From a virus, in the IMG/VR virus record IMGVR_UViG_3300033571_009216, positions 1 through 35,938 of that record: a stretch of 35,938 bases of DNA. One strand, written 5' to 3'. Positions 1 through 7,619 of this stretch are shown here, piece after piece (positions within the stretch are counted from its first letter, which is position 1; every line of letters begins with the position of its first letter). Position numbers and translations under genes: made by a program. The notes beneath the pieces were generated by a model that saw only the letters and a program-made list of their open reading frames with translations, made no database searches and was not told where the DNA came from.

Positions 1-87
1 ACAACCAGCACCCGCGCTTCGGCGTGGACACCGGGACGCTCGCCGAAATCGACGGGCCGCAGTTTGTCGACTACCTCGAGGACAACC
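1..87. repeat. Terminal direct overlap, left copy
   Basis: These 87 bases are identical to the last 87 bases of the window (35852-35938). The reading frame of the phosphoesterase gene continues correctly when the two copies are superimposed. This shows that the contig closes into a circle. It most likely reflects assembly overlap of a circular or circularly permuted genome rather than a biological terminal repeat, because it lies inside a coding gene. Confidence 0.95.
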
Positions 88-221
88 GGGTCAATTGGCG
101 CTCCGGCTTCGCCGTGCTGACCTTCAGCAAGGGGCGTCTGCTTTGGCCGGAACTTGTGCATCGGTTCGCGGACGGGGTGGTCGAGTTTCGCGGCCAACTG
201 GTGGACGTTAGCAGCGTATGA
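1..221 (+). CDS. Metallophosphoesterase, C-terminal part (gene continues from 35092)
   Basis: This is the 3' end of the gene that begins at 35092 near the right end of the window. Joined across the 87-base overlap it gives a 326-residue protein. This segment supplies roughly the last 73 residues, after the final metal-binding GHLH motif. It contains the closing strand region and no further catalytic residue that I can identify. The TGA stop at 219-221 overlaps the ATG of the next small gene at 218, so the two are translationally coupled. It is partial only because of where the circle was cut. Confidence 0.9.
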   Translation, partial: NQHPRFGVDTGTLAEIDGPQFVDYLEDNRVNWRSGFAVLTFSKGRLLWPELVHRFADGVVEFRGQLVDVSSV

Positions 222-361
222 GCGGCTGGCTAATCGTGAGCACGGGGCTTGCCTACGCATGGGTGGCTTTTGAGCAGGCGAGCAAGGGCAACGCGCCGAT
301 GAGCGTCGTTTACGCCGGCTATGCCTTCAGCAACATTGGGCTGTACCTCCTTGCGAAATAG
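218..361 (+). CDS. Small membrane protein, 47 aa
   Basis: A short ORF whose ATG overlaps the phosphoesterase stop (ATGA). The product has 47 residues. An N-terminal hydrophobic stretch (residues 4-17, WLIVSTGLAYAWVA) and a C-terminal one (about 32-46) suggest one or two membrane passes. I do not recognise a family. The ATGA coupling and the next gene four bases downstream support it as a real gene in the rightward operon. The function is unknown; small membrane proteins are common in this position in temperate phages. Confidence 0.6.
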   Translation: MSGWLIVSTGLAYAWVAFEQASKGNAPMSVVYAGYAFSNIGLYLLAK

Positions 362-364
362 CGC

Positions 365-565
365 GTGTCCAGCGAGCTCTATCGGCACGAGTGCGAGGTG
401 CGTTGGTGCTGCGCCAACCCTCGCCGGGTCAAGGACTACATCGCCCAGGTGCGGGCAAAGCGTGGGAACGCCGCCGCCGACCTGCTCTACGCCGACGCCC
501 GCAAGCAGTACGGACTGGGCAACCGTGGGCGCAGGAACGAATGGATAAAAGGGGAGGGGGAATGA
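365..565 (+). CDS. Conserved small phage protein, 66 aa (DUF7696-like)
   Basis: Starts with GTG four bases after the preceding stop. The 66-residue product is basic and helical, with an N-terminal RHECEVRWCC segment followed by a KRG-AAADLLYADARKQYG helix. This resembles small phage proteins grouped as DUF7696, recalled from memory and not searched. The stop overlaps the next ATG at 562. No catalytic motif is visible and the role is unknown. A longer ORF in another frame through this region (from 391) is a shadow of this gene and the start of the next one. Confidence 0.6.
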   Translation: MSSELYRHECEVRWCCANPRRVKDYIAQVRAKRGNAAADLLYADARKQYGLGNRGRRNEWIKGEGE

Positions 566-876
566 CGCGCGAAGACATCATCCGCATGGCGCGGGAGTGT
601 TCTTTTGGTTGGGCCGCCAGCGGTAGAGGGCCGGTGTTAATGACTGAAGAACAAATTGAAAGATTCGCCGCCCTTGTCGCCGCAGCCGAGCGGGAAAAGC
701 ACAAGTACGACGGCATCCACACTTGTCACGATGAGTGTCCGCGTTATGCGTGTGTGGCGACGCGGGAGGCGGTGGCAGCCGAGCGGGAGGCGTGTGCATC
801 TTTGATCGAGGACTACGAACGCTTTGGCGACACGCGAGATTGCGCCAAAGCCATCCGCGCAAGGGGGCAAGCATGA
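562..876 (+). CDS. Hypothetical phage protein, 104 aa
   Basis: The ATG at 562 sits directly behind a strong purine-rich ribosome site (ggggaggggg) and overlaps the previous stop. The product begins MTREDIIRMARE and continues with EQIERFAALVAAAERE, a pattern common in small early proteins of temperate proteobacterial phages. It contains several Cys and His residues around positions 50-65 (HTCHDECPRYAC), which could bind a metal, although no defined zinc-finger family is evident. The function is unknown. The frame is open further upstream to 391, but the ribosome site and overlap favour 562. Confidence 0.7.
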   Translation: MTREDIIRMARECSFGWAASGRGPVLMTEEQIERFAALVAAAEREKHKYDGIHTCHDECPRYACVATREAVAAEREACASLIEDYERFGDTRDCAKAIRARGQA

Positions 877-1061
877 GCGCCCTGGCCGTGTTCATCGCCG
901 CCGGGTACACGGCCGTTGCTGTCTGGGCCGCCGCCACCGTGCCGCCGACACCGAAGATGGCCTGGTGCCATGTCGCGGAAATTTCGCCGGATGTCCCGCC
1001 GGCAGACAAGGCCGCGTGCCGTCGCAGCCGCAAATTATCGCTGGCAGCTAATGGCCGGTAA
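873..1061 (+). CDS. Small exported or membrane-anchored protein, 62 aa
   Basis: The ATG at 873 overlaps the preceding stop and follows an aagggggcaagc ribosome site. The first 22 residues (MSALAVFIAAGYTAVAVWAA) form one hydrophobic helix, either an uncleaved anchor or a signal peptide. A roughly 40-residue polar tail with two cysteines follows. The 3' end overlaps the next gene by 11 bases. No family is recognised and the function is unknown. Confidence 0.55.
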   Translation: MSALAVFIAAGYTAVAVWAAATVPPTPKMAWCHVAEISPDVPPADKAACRRSRKLSLAANGR

Positions 1062-1374
1062 AACCCCCACCGCGCTCTCGCGTGAGCTGCTTCAGTCCGA
1101 GGGCTGGCACGTCGAGCTGGTCGAGCAAACCATCCGCACCGGCAAGTGCGTTTTCAAGCGCGACTTGTTCGGGTTTGTAGACCTGCTCGCTTTGCGCGGG
1201 GAAGAGGTGCTGGCCGTGCAGACCACCAGCTACTCCAACGCTTCGGCGCGGGTGAGAAAAATCACCGACTCGCCGCTGCTGCCGATTGTTCGCAAGGCCG
1301 GCATCGCAATCCACGTTCACGGCTGGCGAAAAGTGGAGGGGAGGTGGACCCCAAAAATAACGGACCTCTCGTAG
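1051..1374 (+). CDS. PD-(D/E)XK / VRR-NUC-like small nuclease-fold protein
   Basis: A 107-residue protein of a type often found in phages, with the core DLFGFVDLLAL (residues 38-48) followed by a strand ending AVQTTS (55-60). The order D38/D44, E52, then Q57 on the following strand resembles the PD-(D/E)XK nuclease core as seen in VRR-NUC and resolvase-like proteins, with Gln in place of the usual Lys. It may act on DNA during replication or packaging, but activity is inferred from fold resemblance only. The ATG at 1051 overlaps the upstream gene, so the two are probably co-translated. Confidence 0.65.
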   Translation: MAGKTPTALSRELLQSEGWHVELVEQTIRTGKCVFKRDLFGFVDLLALRGEEVLAVQTTSYSNASARVRKITDSPLLPIVRKAGIAIHVHGWRKVEGRWTPKITDLS

Positions 1375-1529
1375 CCGACTTCAAGGTCATCCCCATCGAC
1401 GGGGCGTGGTTCTGGGAGTGGCAAATCCCCGGCACCGAGGACACCTACGCCGGTTTTTCCGAGACCCGCCAGGCGGCGATGGACGCGGCGTTCGACATCA
1501 TCGTCCGACACTATGAGGGGCTGAACTGA
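1344..1529 (+). CDS. Small hypothetical protein, 61 aa
   Basis: GTG start at 1344 behind a good ribosome site (ggaggggag), inside the 3' end of the nuclease-like gene. Its own stop overlaps the next ATG at 1529. The product is acidic and aromatic-rich near its middle (GAWFWEWQI), followed by an amphipathic helix rich in Ala (RQAAMDAAFDIIVRHYEG). No family is recognised. The tight overlaps on both sides support it as a real gene of the rightward operon. Confidence 0.6.
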   Translation: MDPKNNGPLVADFKVIPIDGAWFWEWQIPGTEDTYAGFSETRQAAMDAAFDIIVRHYEGLN

Positions 1530-2047
1530 TGTTCCGAGATGCTCAGTCTGCGCTGCTTTTTGCGTTCAATTTCGGCGACCGGGACCACGGCAACGCTGCC
1601 GCCGCCGAGCGCTCCATCTCCCTCTACGGACCAGACAGGTACGACCGGGAGGCCATCACCGGCCACGGGTTGCGAGGCGAGGACGCCGCAGCGCAGGCCG
1701 GGATGATTCTGTCTCGCGTGCAGAAGCTCCCGCCGCTCCTGCAAGCCGAACTCACTGCCCGATACACCCGCATCAACGTCCGCACCCGGCAGGCGGCCTG
1801 TCACGTCCTTGCGCTGAACGCCCGAAGCGCGCTGCCGTGCGACCTGCCGGTCGTCGTTCTGCTGATGCGCCGAGTCTACGGGCTGCGAATCAACCACGGG
1901 CGCATTGCCGACGACCAGGACGTTCACCTGCAAACCGTCCGCCGGTGGCAACTGCAAACCAATCGCTGGATAAAGCCCATAGCCCAGCGGGCCATCGACC
2001 AGGCAGAGAAGCTGCTGGAAGAAGCCGGCATCGTGGAGCGGGCGTAA
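1529..2047 (+). CDS. Putative DNA-binding late regulator (Q-like position), 172 aa
   Basis: The last gene before a 288-base non-coding gap and the terminase genes. The 172-residue product has a helix-turn-helix-like segment near its C-terminus (about 128-147: RIADDQDVHLQTVRRW), with a further basic helix before it (ARYTRINVRTRQAA). In lambdoid phages the gene between replication and terminase often encodes the late regulator Q. The position and the DNA-binding look fit that role, but I see no clear similarity to a named Q family. It could instead be a generic HTH protein. The start overlaps the upstream stop (TGATG). Confidence 0.5.
   Translation: MFRDAQSALLFAFNFGDRDHGNAAAAERSISLYGPDRYDREAITGHGLRGEDAAAQAGMILSRVQKLPPLLQAELTARYTRINVRTRQAACHVLALNARSALPCDLPVVVLLMRRVYGLRINHGRIADDQDVHLQTVRRWQLQTNRWIKPIAQRAIDQAEKLLEEAGIVERA
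1927..1945. repeat. 19-bp direct repeat, copy 1 (inside the regulator gene)
   Basis: The sequence cctgcaaaccgtccgccgg occurs here inside the putative late regulator gene and again exactly 300 bases downstream at 2227-2245, in the gap before the terminase. Flanking bases differ at both ends. In this copy it encodes part of the helix-turn-helix (LQTVRR). An 11-base match (cctgcaaaccg) also occurs near 35271. Confidence 0.8.
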
Positions 2048-2109
2048 GAATCATTTTTAATGTTTAGCCAGCCGCTCCGGAAAAAATGCACGGGCCCATT
2101 TATTTCCGC

Positions 2110-2138
2110 TTGACGGGTGCGCGTTTTACCCATTAAAA
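2110..2138 (+). promoter_or_regulatory. Candidate late promoter upstream of terminase
   Basis: TTGACG at 2110-2115 is followed after 17 bases by TTAAAA at 2133-2138. This lies in the non-coding gap between the putative late regulator and the terminase small subunit, where a late promoter would be expected. The -35 is good and the -10 matches the sigma-70 consensus at only three of six positions, as is usual for activator- or antiterminator-dependent late promoters. Not tested. Confidence 0.35.
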
Positions 2139-2226
2139 GCGCCCCTAATCGCTATGGTGGGCAATTGTCAGCCCACTATATCTAGTGCTTTTGCAGCGAG
2201 TCAGCGAGCGCAACGCCGCACAGAAC

Positions 2227-2245
2227 CCTGCAAACCGTCCGCCGG
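2227..2245. repeat. 19-bp direct repeat, copy 2 (upstream of terminase)
   Basis: Exact second copy of the repeat at 1927-1945, 300 bases apart, here in non-coding DNA 90 bases before the terminase small-subunit start. A duplicated site at this position could be a terminase small-subunit or regulator binding site. Confidence 0.8.
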
Positions 2246-2335
2246 GGCACACCACAGCCTCCACGCTTGCACCCTATCCAATAGGTGGTAGCTGCCCCGG
2301 CTCCCAACTGGCCGACAATCCGACAGGAACCGGCG

Positions 2336-2611
2336 ATGGAAAACACCACGCAATTTAAAAAGGGCGAGAAGCGCCCGAAGCAGGGCCGTCCGAAGGGGAT
2401 GCCGAACAAGGTCACCCGAGAGCTCAAAGAGATGGTTCTCGAGGCGCTCGACCGTTCCGGCGGCGTTGATTACCTGGCCGAACGCGCCATCGACCCCAAG
2501 ACTGCCGGAGCATTTTTGACGCTCATCGGAAAAATCATTCCGACGACGGTCAAGGGCGACATGAAGGTGACGGGCGGCGTGGTCATCATCCCGGCCAAGG
2601 CTGATGCCTGA
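2336..2611 (+). CDS. Terminase small subunit (putative)
   Basis: A 91-residue basic protein directly upstream of and overlapping the large terminase gene. The N-terminal GEKRPKQGRPKGMPNKVTRE segment is a DNA-binding-type basic patch seen in many small terminase-like phage proteins. A helical region and a conserved TAGAFLTLIGKIIPTTVKGD follow. The frame is open upstream to 2285, but the ATG at 2336, preceded by aggaa, is the better start. It would recognise the packaging site and recruit the large subunit. The assignment rests mainly on position and general resemblance. Confidence 0.7.
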   Translation: MENTTQFKKGEKRPKQGRPKGMPNKVTRELKEMVLEALDRSGGVDYLAERAIDPKTAGAFLTLIGKIIPTTVKGDMKVTGGVVIIPAKADA

Positions 2612-3923
2612 GACCATCTGGGAGCCCACGCCAAAGCAGGCCGAATTCCTGAGCGCTTCCGAAGACGAGGTGCTGTTTGGTGGTGCCGCCGGGGGCGGGA
2701 AGTCCGACGCCATCATCATCGACGCGCTGGGCGCTGCGTTTGGGGGCTGGCAGAACGCCAATTACCGGGCGCTGCTGATTCGCCGCACGTTCCCGCAGCT
2801 CCGCGAGCTGATTGACCGCACCCGCGCCATCTACCCGGCTATCGACCCCGGTGCGGTTTACAAAGAGGCCGACCGGCTCTGGGAGTTCTCTTCCGGCGCA
2901 AAGGTCATCTTCGGCTACTGCGAGCGCGACCCGGACGTCTACCAGTACCAAGGCCAGCAGTACCAATGGATTGGCGTGGACGAGCTGGGACATTTCCCCA
3001 CGCCGTTTGTCTACGAGTATCTGACCAGCCGCCTACGTTCGCCGGATGTGAGCCTGCGCTGCTATATGCGCGCGACCTGCAACCCCGGTCCGAAGTGGAT
3101 TATGGAGCGCTTCGGCATCCGCAAGTCCGGGCAGGCAAGCCTGGTCGAGCTGGATGTCGAGGGCCGCAAGTTCCGCCGCCGGTTTATCCCGTCATTCCTG
3201 TCGGACAACCGGCATTTGGAGAACACCGGCTACCGGGAGCGCCTGCTGCAACTGCCGGCCGCGCAGCGCGAGATGCTGCTCGAGGGCCGGTGGGACGTGT
3301 TCGATGTGCCGAGCGCCGTCTACAAGGACGAGATGCGGGCGGCCCGAGAGGGCGAGCGGATACGGCCCGTGCCGCATGACTCCAGCCTGAAGGTTCACAC
3401 GGTCTGGGACTTGGGCTTTGCCGACAGCATGGCAATCATCTGCGTGCAGAAGGGGCCGGACGGCGTGCTGCGGGTCATCGACTACTTGCAGGACAGCCGC
3501 AAGCCGCTGGACTTCTACGTCCGAGAACTCCAGACGCGGCCGTACAACTTCGGCACGGACTTCCTGCCGCATGACGCTGACAGCAAGCATTTCCTCACCG
3601 GCAAGAGCACGCGGGAGGTGATGCAGCAGATGGGCCGCAACGTCATCGTGCTGCCGCGCCTGTCGGTGGACGAGGGCATTCAGGCAGCCCGCCGGGTGTT
3701 CGAGCGCGTCTATTTCGACGACGCGCGGGCCACCAGGCTCATCGACTGCTTGCAGAACTACAAGTACGGCATCAACGCGCAGACGGGCGCGTACACGGTG
3801 CCGGTGCATGACGACTGGTCCCACGGGGCCGACGCTTTTCGCTATCTCGCCATGTGCGAGGGCCAACTGAGCAACGACGACTGGAACGGGTCCATCAACT
3901 ACCCGCGACTGTCCTACGCATAA
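2604..3923 (+). CDS. terL: Terminase large subunit
   Basis: The 439-residue packaging motor, within the usual length range. The ATPase domain shows Walker A GGAAGGGKSD (residues 26-35) and Walker B with catalytic acid IGVDE (123-127), then a coupling segment YMRATCNPG (154-162). The nuclease domain shows the RNase H-like acidic positions: WDLGFAD (D269), LPHDAD (about D324/D326) and HGADAFRY (D410). The ATG overlaps the small-subunit stop by eight bases. It pumps DNA through the portal and cuts concatemers. Whether it is headful or cos type cannot be decided here. Confidence 0.95.
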   Translation: MPETIWEPTPKQAEFLSASEDEVLFGGAAGGGKSDAIIIDALGAAFGGWQNANYRALLIRRTFPQLRELIDRTRAIYPAIDPGAVYKEADRLWEFSSGAKVIFGYCERDPDVYQYQGQQYQWIGVDELGHFPTPFVYEYLTSRLRSPDVSLRCYMRATCNPGPKWIMERFGIRKSGQASLVELDVEGRKFRRRFIPSFLSDNRHLENTGYRERLLQLPAAQREMLLEGRWDVFDVPSAVYKDEMRAAREGERIRPVPHDSSLKVHTVWDLGFADSMAIICVQKGPDGVLRVIDYLQDSRKPLDFYVRELQTRPYNFGTDFLPHDADSKHFLTGKSTREVMQQMGRNVIVLPRLSVDEGIQAARRVFERVYFDDARATRLIDCLQNYKYGINAQTGAYTVPVHDDWSHGADAFRYLAMCEGQLSNDDWNGSINYPRLSYA

Positions 3924-3928
3924 ACACT

Positions 3929-6289
3929 ATGGCAAAACGAATGACCGAGGACGAGCTGCGGGCGCTCACGGACGCAGAGATGCGCCTGGCGGTCGGCTAT
4001 TGGTCTGGGAAGCTAGCGAACCAGCGCCAAAAGGCGATGAGCTACTACCTCGCCGAGCCGAAGTGGGACTTGGCCCCGCCGGAAGTCGAGGGCCGCTCGT
4101 CGGTGGTCGCGCCCGTCGTTCGCAACACCATCGAGTCGATGCTGCCGCAGTTGATGGTGAAGTTCGCCGGCAGCGACACGGTCGTGGAGTTTGAGCCCAA
4201 CAAGCCGGGCGACGAGGGCAAGGCTGCGACCGCCACGGATTACATCAACTACCTCTACAACGTCCGCAACCACGGCGAGCGGGTGAGCTACGTCTGGATG
4301 AAGGACGCGCTGCTCTCCAAGAACGGCTTCGTCAAGGTTTGGTGGGACACGAGGAACGAGGAGACGCGCGAGGAGTACATCGGCCTGACGGACATTGAGT
4401 TGGCGCAGCTCATGGACGACGAGGAGGTCGAGGTCACCGAGCAAAAGAGTTACCCGGACGAGGAGGACGCTGAAGAGCGCCAGAAGCACCTCGAGCAGCT
4501 CCAGCAGCAACTGGACCGGGCGCTGGACGCCGCGCAGCAAAACCCGCAGGCCGCGCAGGCGGTGCAGCAGCTCCAGCAGCAGATGGCGCAAGTGCAGCAG
4601 ATGCCGCCGAAGCTGCTCTTCGACGTGGTCTGCAAGCGCACCAAGGACGGCGGCCGGATTCGGGTCGAGAACGTCCCGCCGGAAGAAATGCTGGTCTCAC
4701 GCAAGGCCAAGACGCTGGCTGACGCGCAGTTCGTGGGTCACCGCGTCTCGCGCACGGTGAGCGAGTTGAAGAGCATGGGCTACCCGGCCAGCGTGGTGGA
4801 CAACATCACCAGCGACGACCAGGCCGCCGCGCTCAACATGGAGCGCATCGAGCGGCTGTCCTACGACGACGAGCTGGCCTACCTGAACACCGACACCGTC
4901 CAGAGCATGGACGAGTCGCAGCGCATCGTCTGGGTGACCGAGTGCTACCTGCGGGTGGACTACGACGGCGACGGCATTGCCGAGCTCAGAAAGGTCGTGC
5001 GCGCCGGCAATCAGGTGCTCGAGAACGAGATTGTCGACTGCATCCCGTTCGTGGGCATCACCCCGGTGCCGATGCCGCACAAGCTGTTCGGCCTGTCGAT
5101 TGCAGACCTTGCGCTGGAATCCCAGAAGATTGAGACCGCGCTGCTGCGCGGCGTGCTGGACAACACCTACCTCGCCATCAATGGTCGCTATTTCGCGGTC
5201 GACGGGCAGGTGAACCTCGACGACCTGCTGACCTCCCGACCGGGTGGTGTGGTGCGGGTCAAGCAGCCCGGTGCCGTGGGCCGGCTGGATACGGGCTCGG
5301 GCGACGCGCAGCTCGGGCTCGGAATGCTTGAGTACATGAAGGGTTTCAACGAGGACAGCACGGGCTGGACTCGCTACAACCAGGGCTCGGACGGCGACAC
5401 GCTGAACCAGACCGCCACGGGCGTGAATCTGGTGACCAGCCGCGCCGATATGCGCCTTGACCTGATTGCCCGCAACTTCGCCGACGGGTTCCGCGACCTG
5501 TTCCGCTTGATGTTGAAGCTGGTGAGCCAGTACCAGCAGAAAGAGGACGTGGTGAAGCTGCGTGGGCAATGGGTGCCGGTCAATCCGCGCGAATGGCGCA
5601 ATGGGTTCGACTGCGTCATCAACGTCGGTCTGGGCACGGGCAACAAGGACCAGCAGGTCGGCCACCTGATGGCGCTCCTTCAGCAGCAGCAGTTCGGCCT
5701 GCAAGTGGGCACCGCCACGCCGATGAACGTGCTTGAAGCGCAGAAGGAGCTCGCCAAGGCGATGGGCTTCAAGTCCGCCGACAAGTTCTTCCAGGAACCG
5801 CAAGGCCCGCCGCCCAATCCGGCGCAGGCGCAGGCGCAGGCCGAGCAGGCCAAGCTGCAAGCGCAGGCGCAGCTTGAGTCGCAGAAGATGCAGATGCAGC
5901 AGCAGACCGACATCGTGCGTCAGCGTGCCGAGATGGAGCAGCACCAGGCGAAAGTGGCCGCCGAAGCGCAGCTCGCGCAGATGGAAGCGCAACTGAAGGC
6001 GGAACTGGAGCGCGCCAAGCTCGACTCCGAGCGCTGGAAGGCGCAGCTCGAGTCGAACACGCGCATCTACCTCGAGCAGATGAAGCTCGGCCTGGTGGAC
6101 CCGGCCTCGGTGCCGGAGTTGGTCAACCCGGAGACCAAGCCGGTGACCGTCCAGCTTCAGGAGTCGATGGCGCAGACGCAAGCGGCCATTGCCGAGACGC
6201 TGGGCGCGCTGCGTGCTGCGATTGACCACATGAGAGCGCCGCGCCGAATCATCCGCGACGAAAACGGTAAAGCCCAAGGGGTTGTCTGA
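3929..6289 (+). CDS. Portal protein (podovirus type) with long coiled-coil tail
   Basis: A 786-residue protein just after TerL. The N-terminal half carries typical podoviral portal text (NTIESMLPQLMVKFAGSD at about 70-87, and a WMKDALLSKNGFVKVWWD strand region). It has two Gln-rich coiled-coil parts: an insertion at about residues 180-230 and a roughly 110-residue C-terminal segment (about 625-735) rich in Gln, Ala and Glu. The large size resembles P22-like and Bcep22-like portals, where the C-terminal helices form a barrel inside the head. The ATG at 3929 is preferred over an open extension back to 3854 that overlaps TerL. Confidence 0.9.
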   Translation: MAKRMTEDELRALTDAEMRLAVGYWSGKLANQRQKAMSYYLAEPKWDLAPPEVEGRSSVVAPVVRNTIESMLPQLMVKFAGSDTVVEFEPNKPGDEGKAATATDYINYLYNVRNHGERVSYVWMKDALLSKNGFVKVWWDTRNEETREEYIGLTDIELAQLMDDEEVEVTEQKSYPDEEDAEERQKHLEQLQQQLDRALDAAQQNPQAAQAVQQLQQQMAQVQQMPPKLLFDVVCKRTKDGGRIRVENVPPEEMLVSRKAKTLADAQFVGHRVSRTVSELKSMGYPASVVDNITSDDQAAALNMERIERLSYDDELAYLNTDTVQSMDESQRIVWVTECYLRVDYDGDGIAELRKVVRAGNQVLENEIVDCIPFVGITPVPMPHKLFGLSIADLALESQKIETALLRGVLDNTYLAINGRYFAVDGQVNLDDLLTSRPGGVVRVKQPGAVGRLDTGSGDAQLGLGMLEYMKGFNEDSTGWTRYNQGSDGDTLNQTATGVNLVTSRADMRLDLIARNFADGFRDLFRLMLKLVSQYQQKEDVVKLRGQWVPVNPREWRNGFDCVINVGLGTGNKDQQVGHLMALLQQQQFGLQVGTATPMNVLEAQKELAKAMGFKSADKFFQEPQGPPPNPAQAQAQAEQAKLQAQAQLESQKMQMQQQTDIVRQRAEMEQHQAKVAAEAQLAQMEAQLKAELERAKLDSERWKAQLESNTRIYLEQMKLGLVDPASVPELVNPETKPVTVQLQESMAQTQAAIAETLGALRAAIDHMRAPRRIIRDENGKAQGVV

Positions 6290-6660
6290 TGTCTGTGACG
6301 TACACAACGGCGGTCAAAAACGCACGACTGGATGCGGTGGTGACGGCTATCGGTTCGGCGGGCGTGCTGGAGATTGGCACGACCGGCATGAGTTCGGTGC
6401 TGGCGACGATTGCGCTGGGCAACCCGGCCGGGACCACCTCGGGGGGCGTGCTGACCTTCAGCGGATTCCCGCGCAGCGACACCAGCGCCGATGCAACCGG
6501 CACCGCAGCCGCAGCGCGCATTCGCACCGCCAGCGGCGGCACGGACATCATCACCGGGCTCACCGTGGGCACGAGCGGCTCGGACATCAACCTGGACTCG
6601 GTCAGCATCACCACCGGCCAGACGGTCACCATCAATAGCGCGACCATCACGCACGCCTGA
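6289..6660 (+). CDS. Structural protein, 123 aa, Ala/Thr/Gly-rich
   Basis: Starts on the A of the portal stop (TGATG). The 123-residue beta-rich, Ala/Thr/Ser-rich product (VLEIGTTGMSSVLATIALG, then repeated TAAAARIRTASGGTDI and VTINSATITHA) matches a small protein commonly found beside portal or fibre genes in podovirus-like phages. It is probably a minor virion or appendage component, but no fold or partner can be assigned. Strong overlap-type spacing places it in the late operon with the two fibre genes downstream. Confidence 0.7.
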   Translation: MSVTYTTAVKNARLDAVVTAIGSAGVLEIGTTGMSSVLATIALGNPAGTTSGGVLTFSGFPRSDTSADATGTAAAARIRTASGGTDIITGLTVGTSGSDINLDSVSITTGQTVTINSATITHA

Positions 6661-6662
6661 CA

Positions 6663-7619
6663 ATGGCCCATGTTCTAAAGCCTCGCGTCGCTGAGACCAG
6701 TACGACAACAGGCACCGGCGCGTTCACGCTCTCGGGCGCGCTCACCGGCCACCAGCGCTTCTCGGCAGTCTGCGCCACTAGCGACACGACCGAATACGTC
6801 ATCGTCGCCGAGAACGGGACGTGGGAGGAGGGCTTTGGCACCTACTCGTCGGCCAACACGCTCACCCGCACGACCGTCAGCGGCAGCTCCAACGCGGGCG
6901 CTGCGGTGAACTTCGCCGCCGGCAACAAGACCGTGCTGATGACGCCACAAGCGTCTCGAGTGGGCGGCATTCCGCGCTCAAGCGCGCTCATGAAGGGCGA
7001 CGGAGCGGGCGCTCTCTCGGCAGCTTCTGCCGGCACGGACTACCAGGCGGCCATCACCGCCTCTGGCGTACTGAAGGGCGCAGGCAGCGGTTCGGTGAGC
7101 GCTGCTACCGCTGGCACGGATTACCTAGCGCCGCCGTCTGGCACCTCTATCCTTAAAGCCAATAGCGGCGGCGCACTTGCCAACGCAGCCGCCGGGACCG
7201 ACTACGCCAGCCCGTCGCAGACGTTCTATATCGGCACCACGCAGGTCGCAATCAACCGCGCATCGTCAGCGCTGACGCTGGACGGCATCACGCTAACGGA
7301 CCCGGCGATTGTCGGGGCGATTGTCGAGGACGTTTACACCATCTCCGATGGCGCATCTGTTGACATCAACCCAAGCAATGGAAGCATTCAGCTCTGGACG
7401 CTGGGTGCATCGCGCACGCCAACTGCGACCAACTTTGCTGCCGGGGAATCCGTCACGTTGATGATTCTGGACGGCACCGCCTACACGGTGACCTGGACGA
7501 CCATTGGCGTGACTTGGATTGGCGGCACCGCGCCCACGCTGGATACGACCAAGTACACGGTCATTGAGCTTTGGAAGGTCAGCTCGACGGTTTATGGCGC
7601 ATTGGTGGGCTACGCATAA
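6663..7619 (+). CDS. Tail fibre-like protein (cassette A, first gene)
   Basis: 318 residues. The N-terminal half resembles phage fibre attachment modules. The middle has three degenerate repeats of about 25 residues ending AGTDY (about 115-185; for example LKGAGSGSVSAATAGTDYLA), a pattern typical of trimeric tail fibres. The C-terminal module (about 225-318) ends VTWIGGTAPTLDTTKYTVIE and resembles the C-terminus of the protein at 14180-14701. It probably contributes to host recognition. Its stop overlaps the start of the next gene, which is itself a paralogue of the gene at 14701. Confidence 0.75.
   Translation: MAHVLKPRVAETSTTTGTGAFTLSGALTGHQRFSAVCATSDTTEYVIVAENGTWEEGFGTYSSANTLTRTTVSGSSNAGAAVNFAAGNKTVLMTPQASRVGGIPRSSALMKGDGAGALSAASAGTDYQAAITASGVLKGAGSGSVSAATAGTDYLAPPSGTSILKANSGGALANAAAGTDYASPSQTFYIGTTQVAINRASSALTLDGITLTDPAIVGAIVEDVYTISDGASVDINPSNGSIQLWTLGASRTPTATNFAAGESVTLMILDGTAYTVTWTTIGVTWIGGTAPTLDTTKYTVIELWKVSSTVYGALVGYA

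Larger units (their letters stand above)
2048..2335. other. Non-coding gap before terminase (late control / packaging-site candidate)
   Basis: A 288-base gap with no convincing gene. It is locally A+T-richer than the flanks (2048-2175). It holds a promoter candidate (2110-2138), a perfect 6-bp inverted repeat GTGGGC/GCCCAC around an 8-base loop at 2157-2176, and the second copy of a 19-bp direct repeat (2227-2245). The inverted repeat lacks a T-run, so it is not an obvious terminator. The position immediately 5' of the terminase small subunit is where pac or cos sites and TerS-binding repeats often lie. Confidence 0.5.

Noticed and set aside
1-87. T7-like terminal repeat
   Set aside because: It is too short, lies in the middle of a gene that continues across the join, and is better explained as assembly overlap of a circular map.
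391-561. Upstream extension of the 104-residue gene
   Set aside because: It overlaps the 66-residue gene in another frame and is Arg-rich shadow text; the ATG at 562 has a strong ribosome site.
4697-6307. 536-residue open frame on the minus strand
   Set aside because: Antisense to the portal gene. The Leu/Arg/His-rich translation mirrors the Gln/Ala-rich coiled coil on the coding strand.
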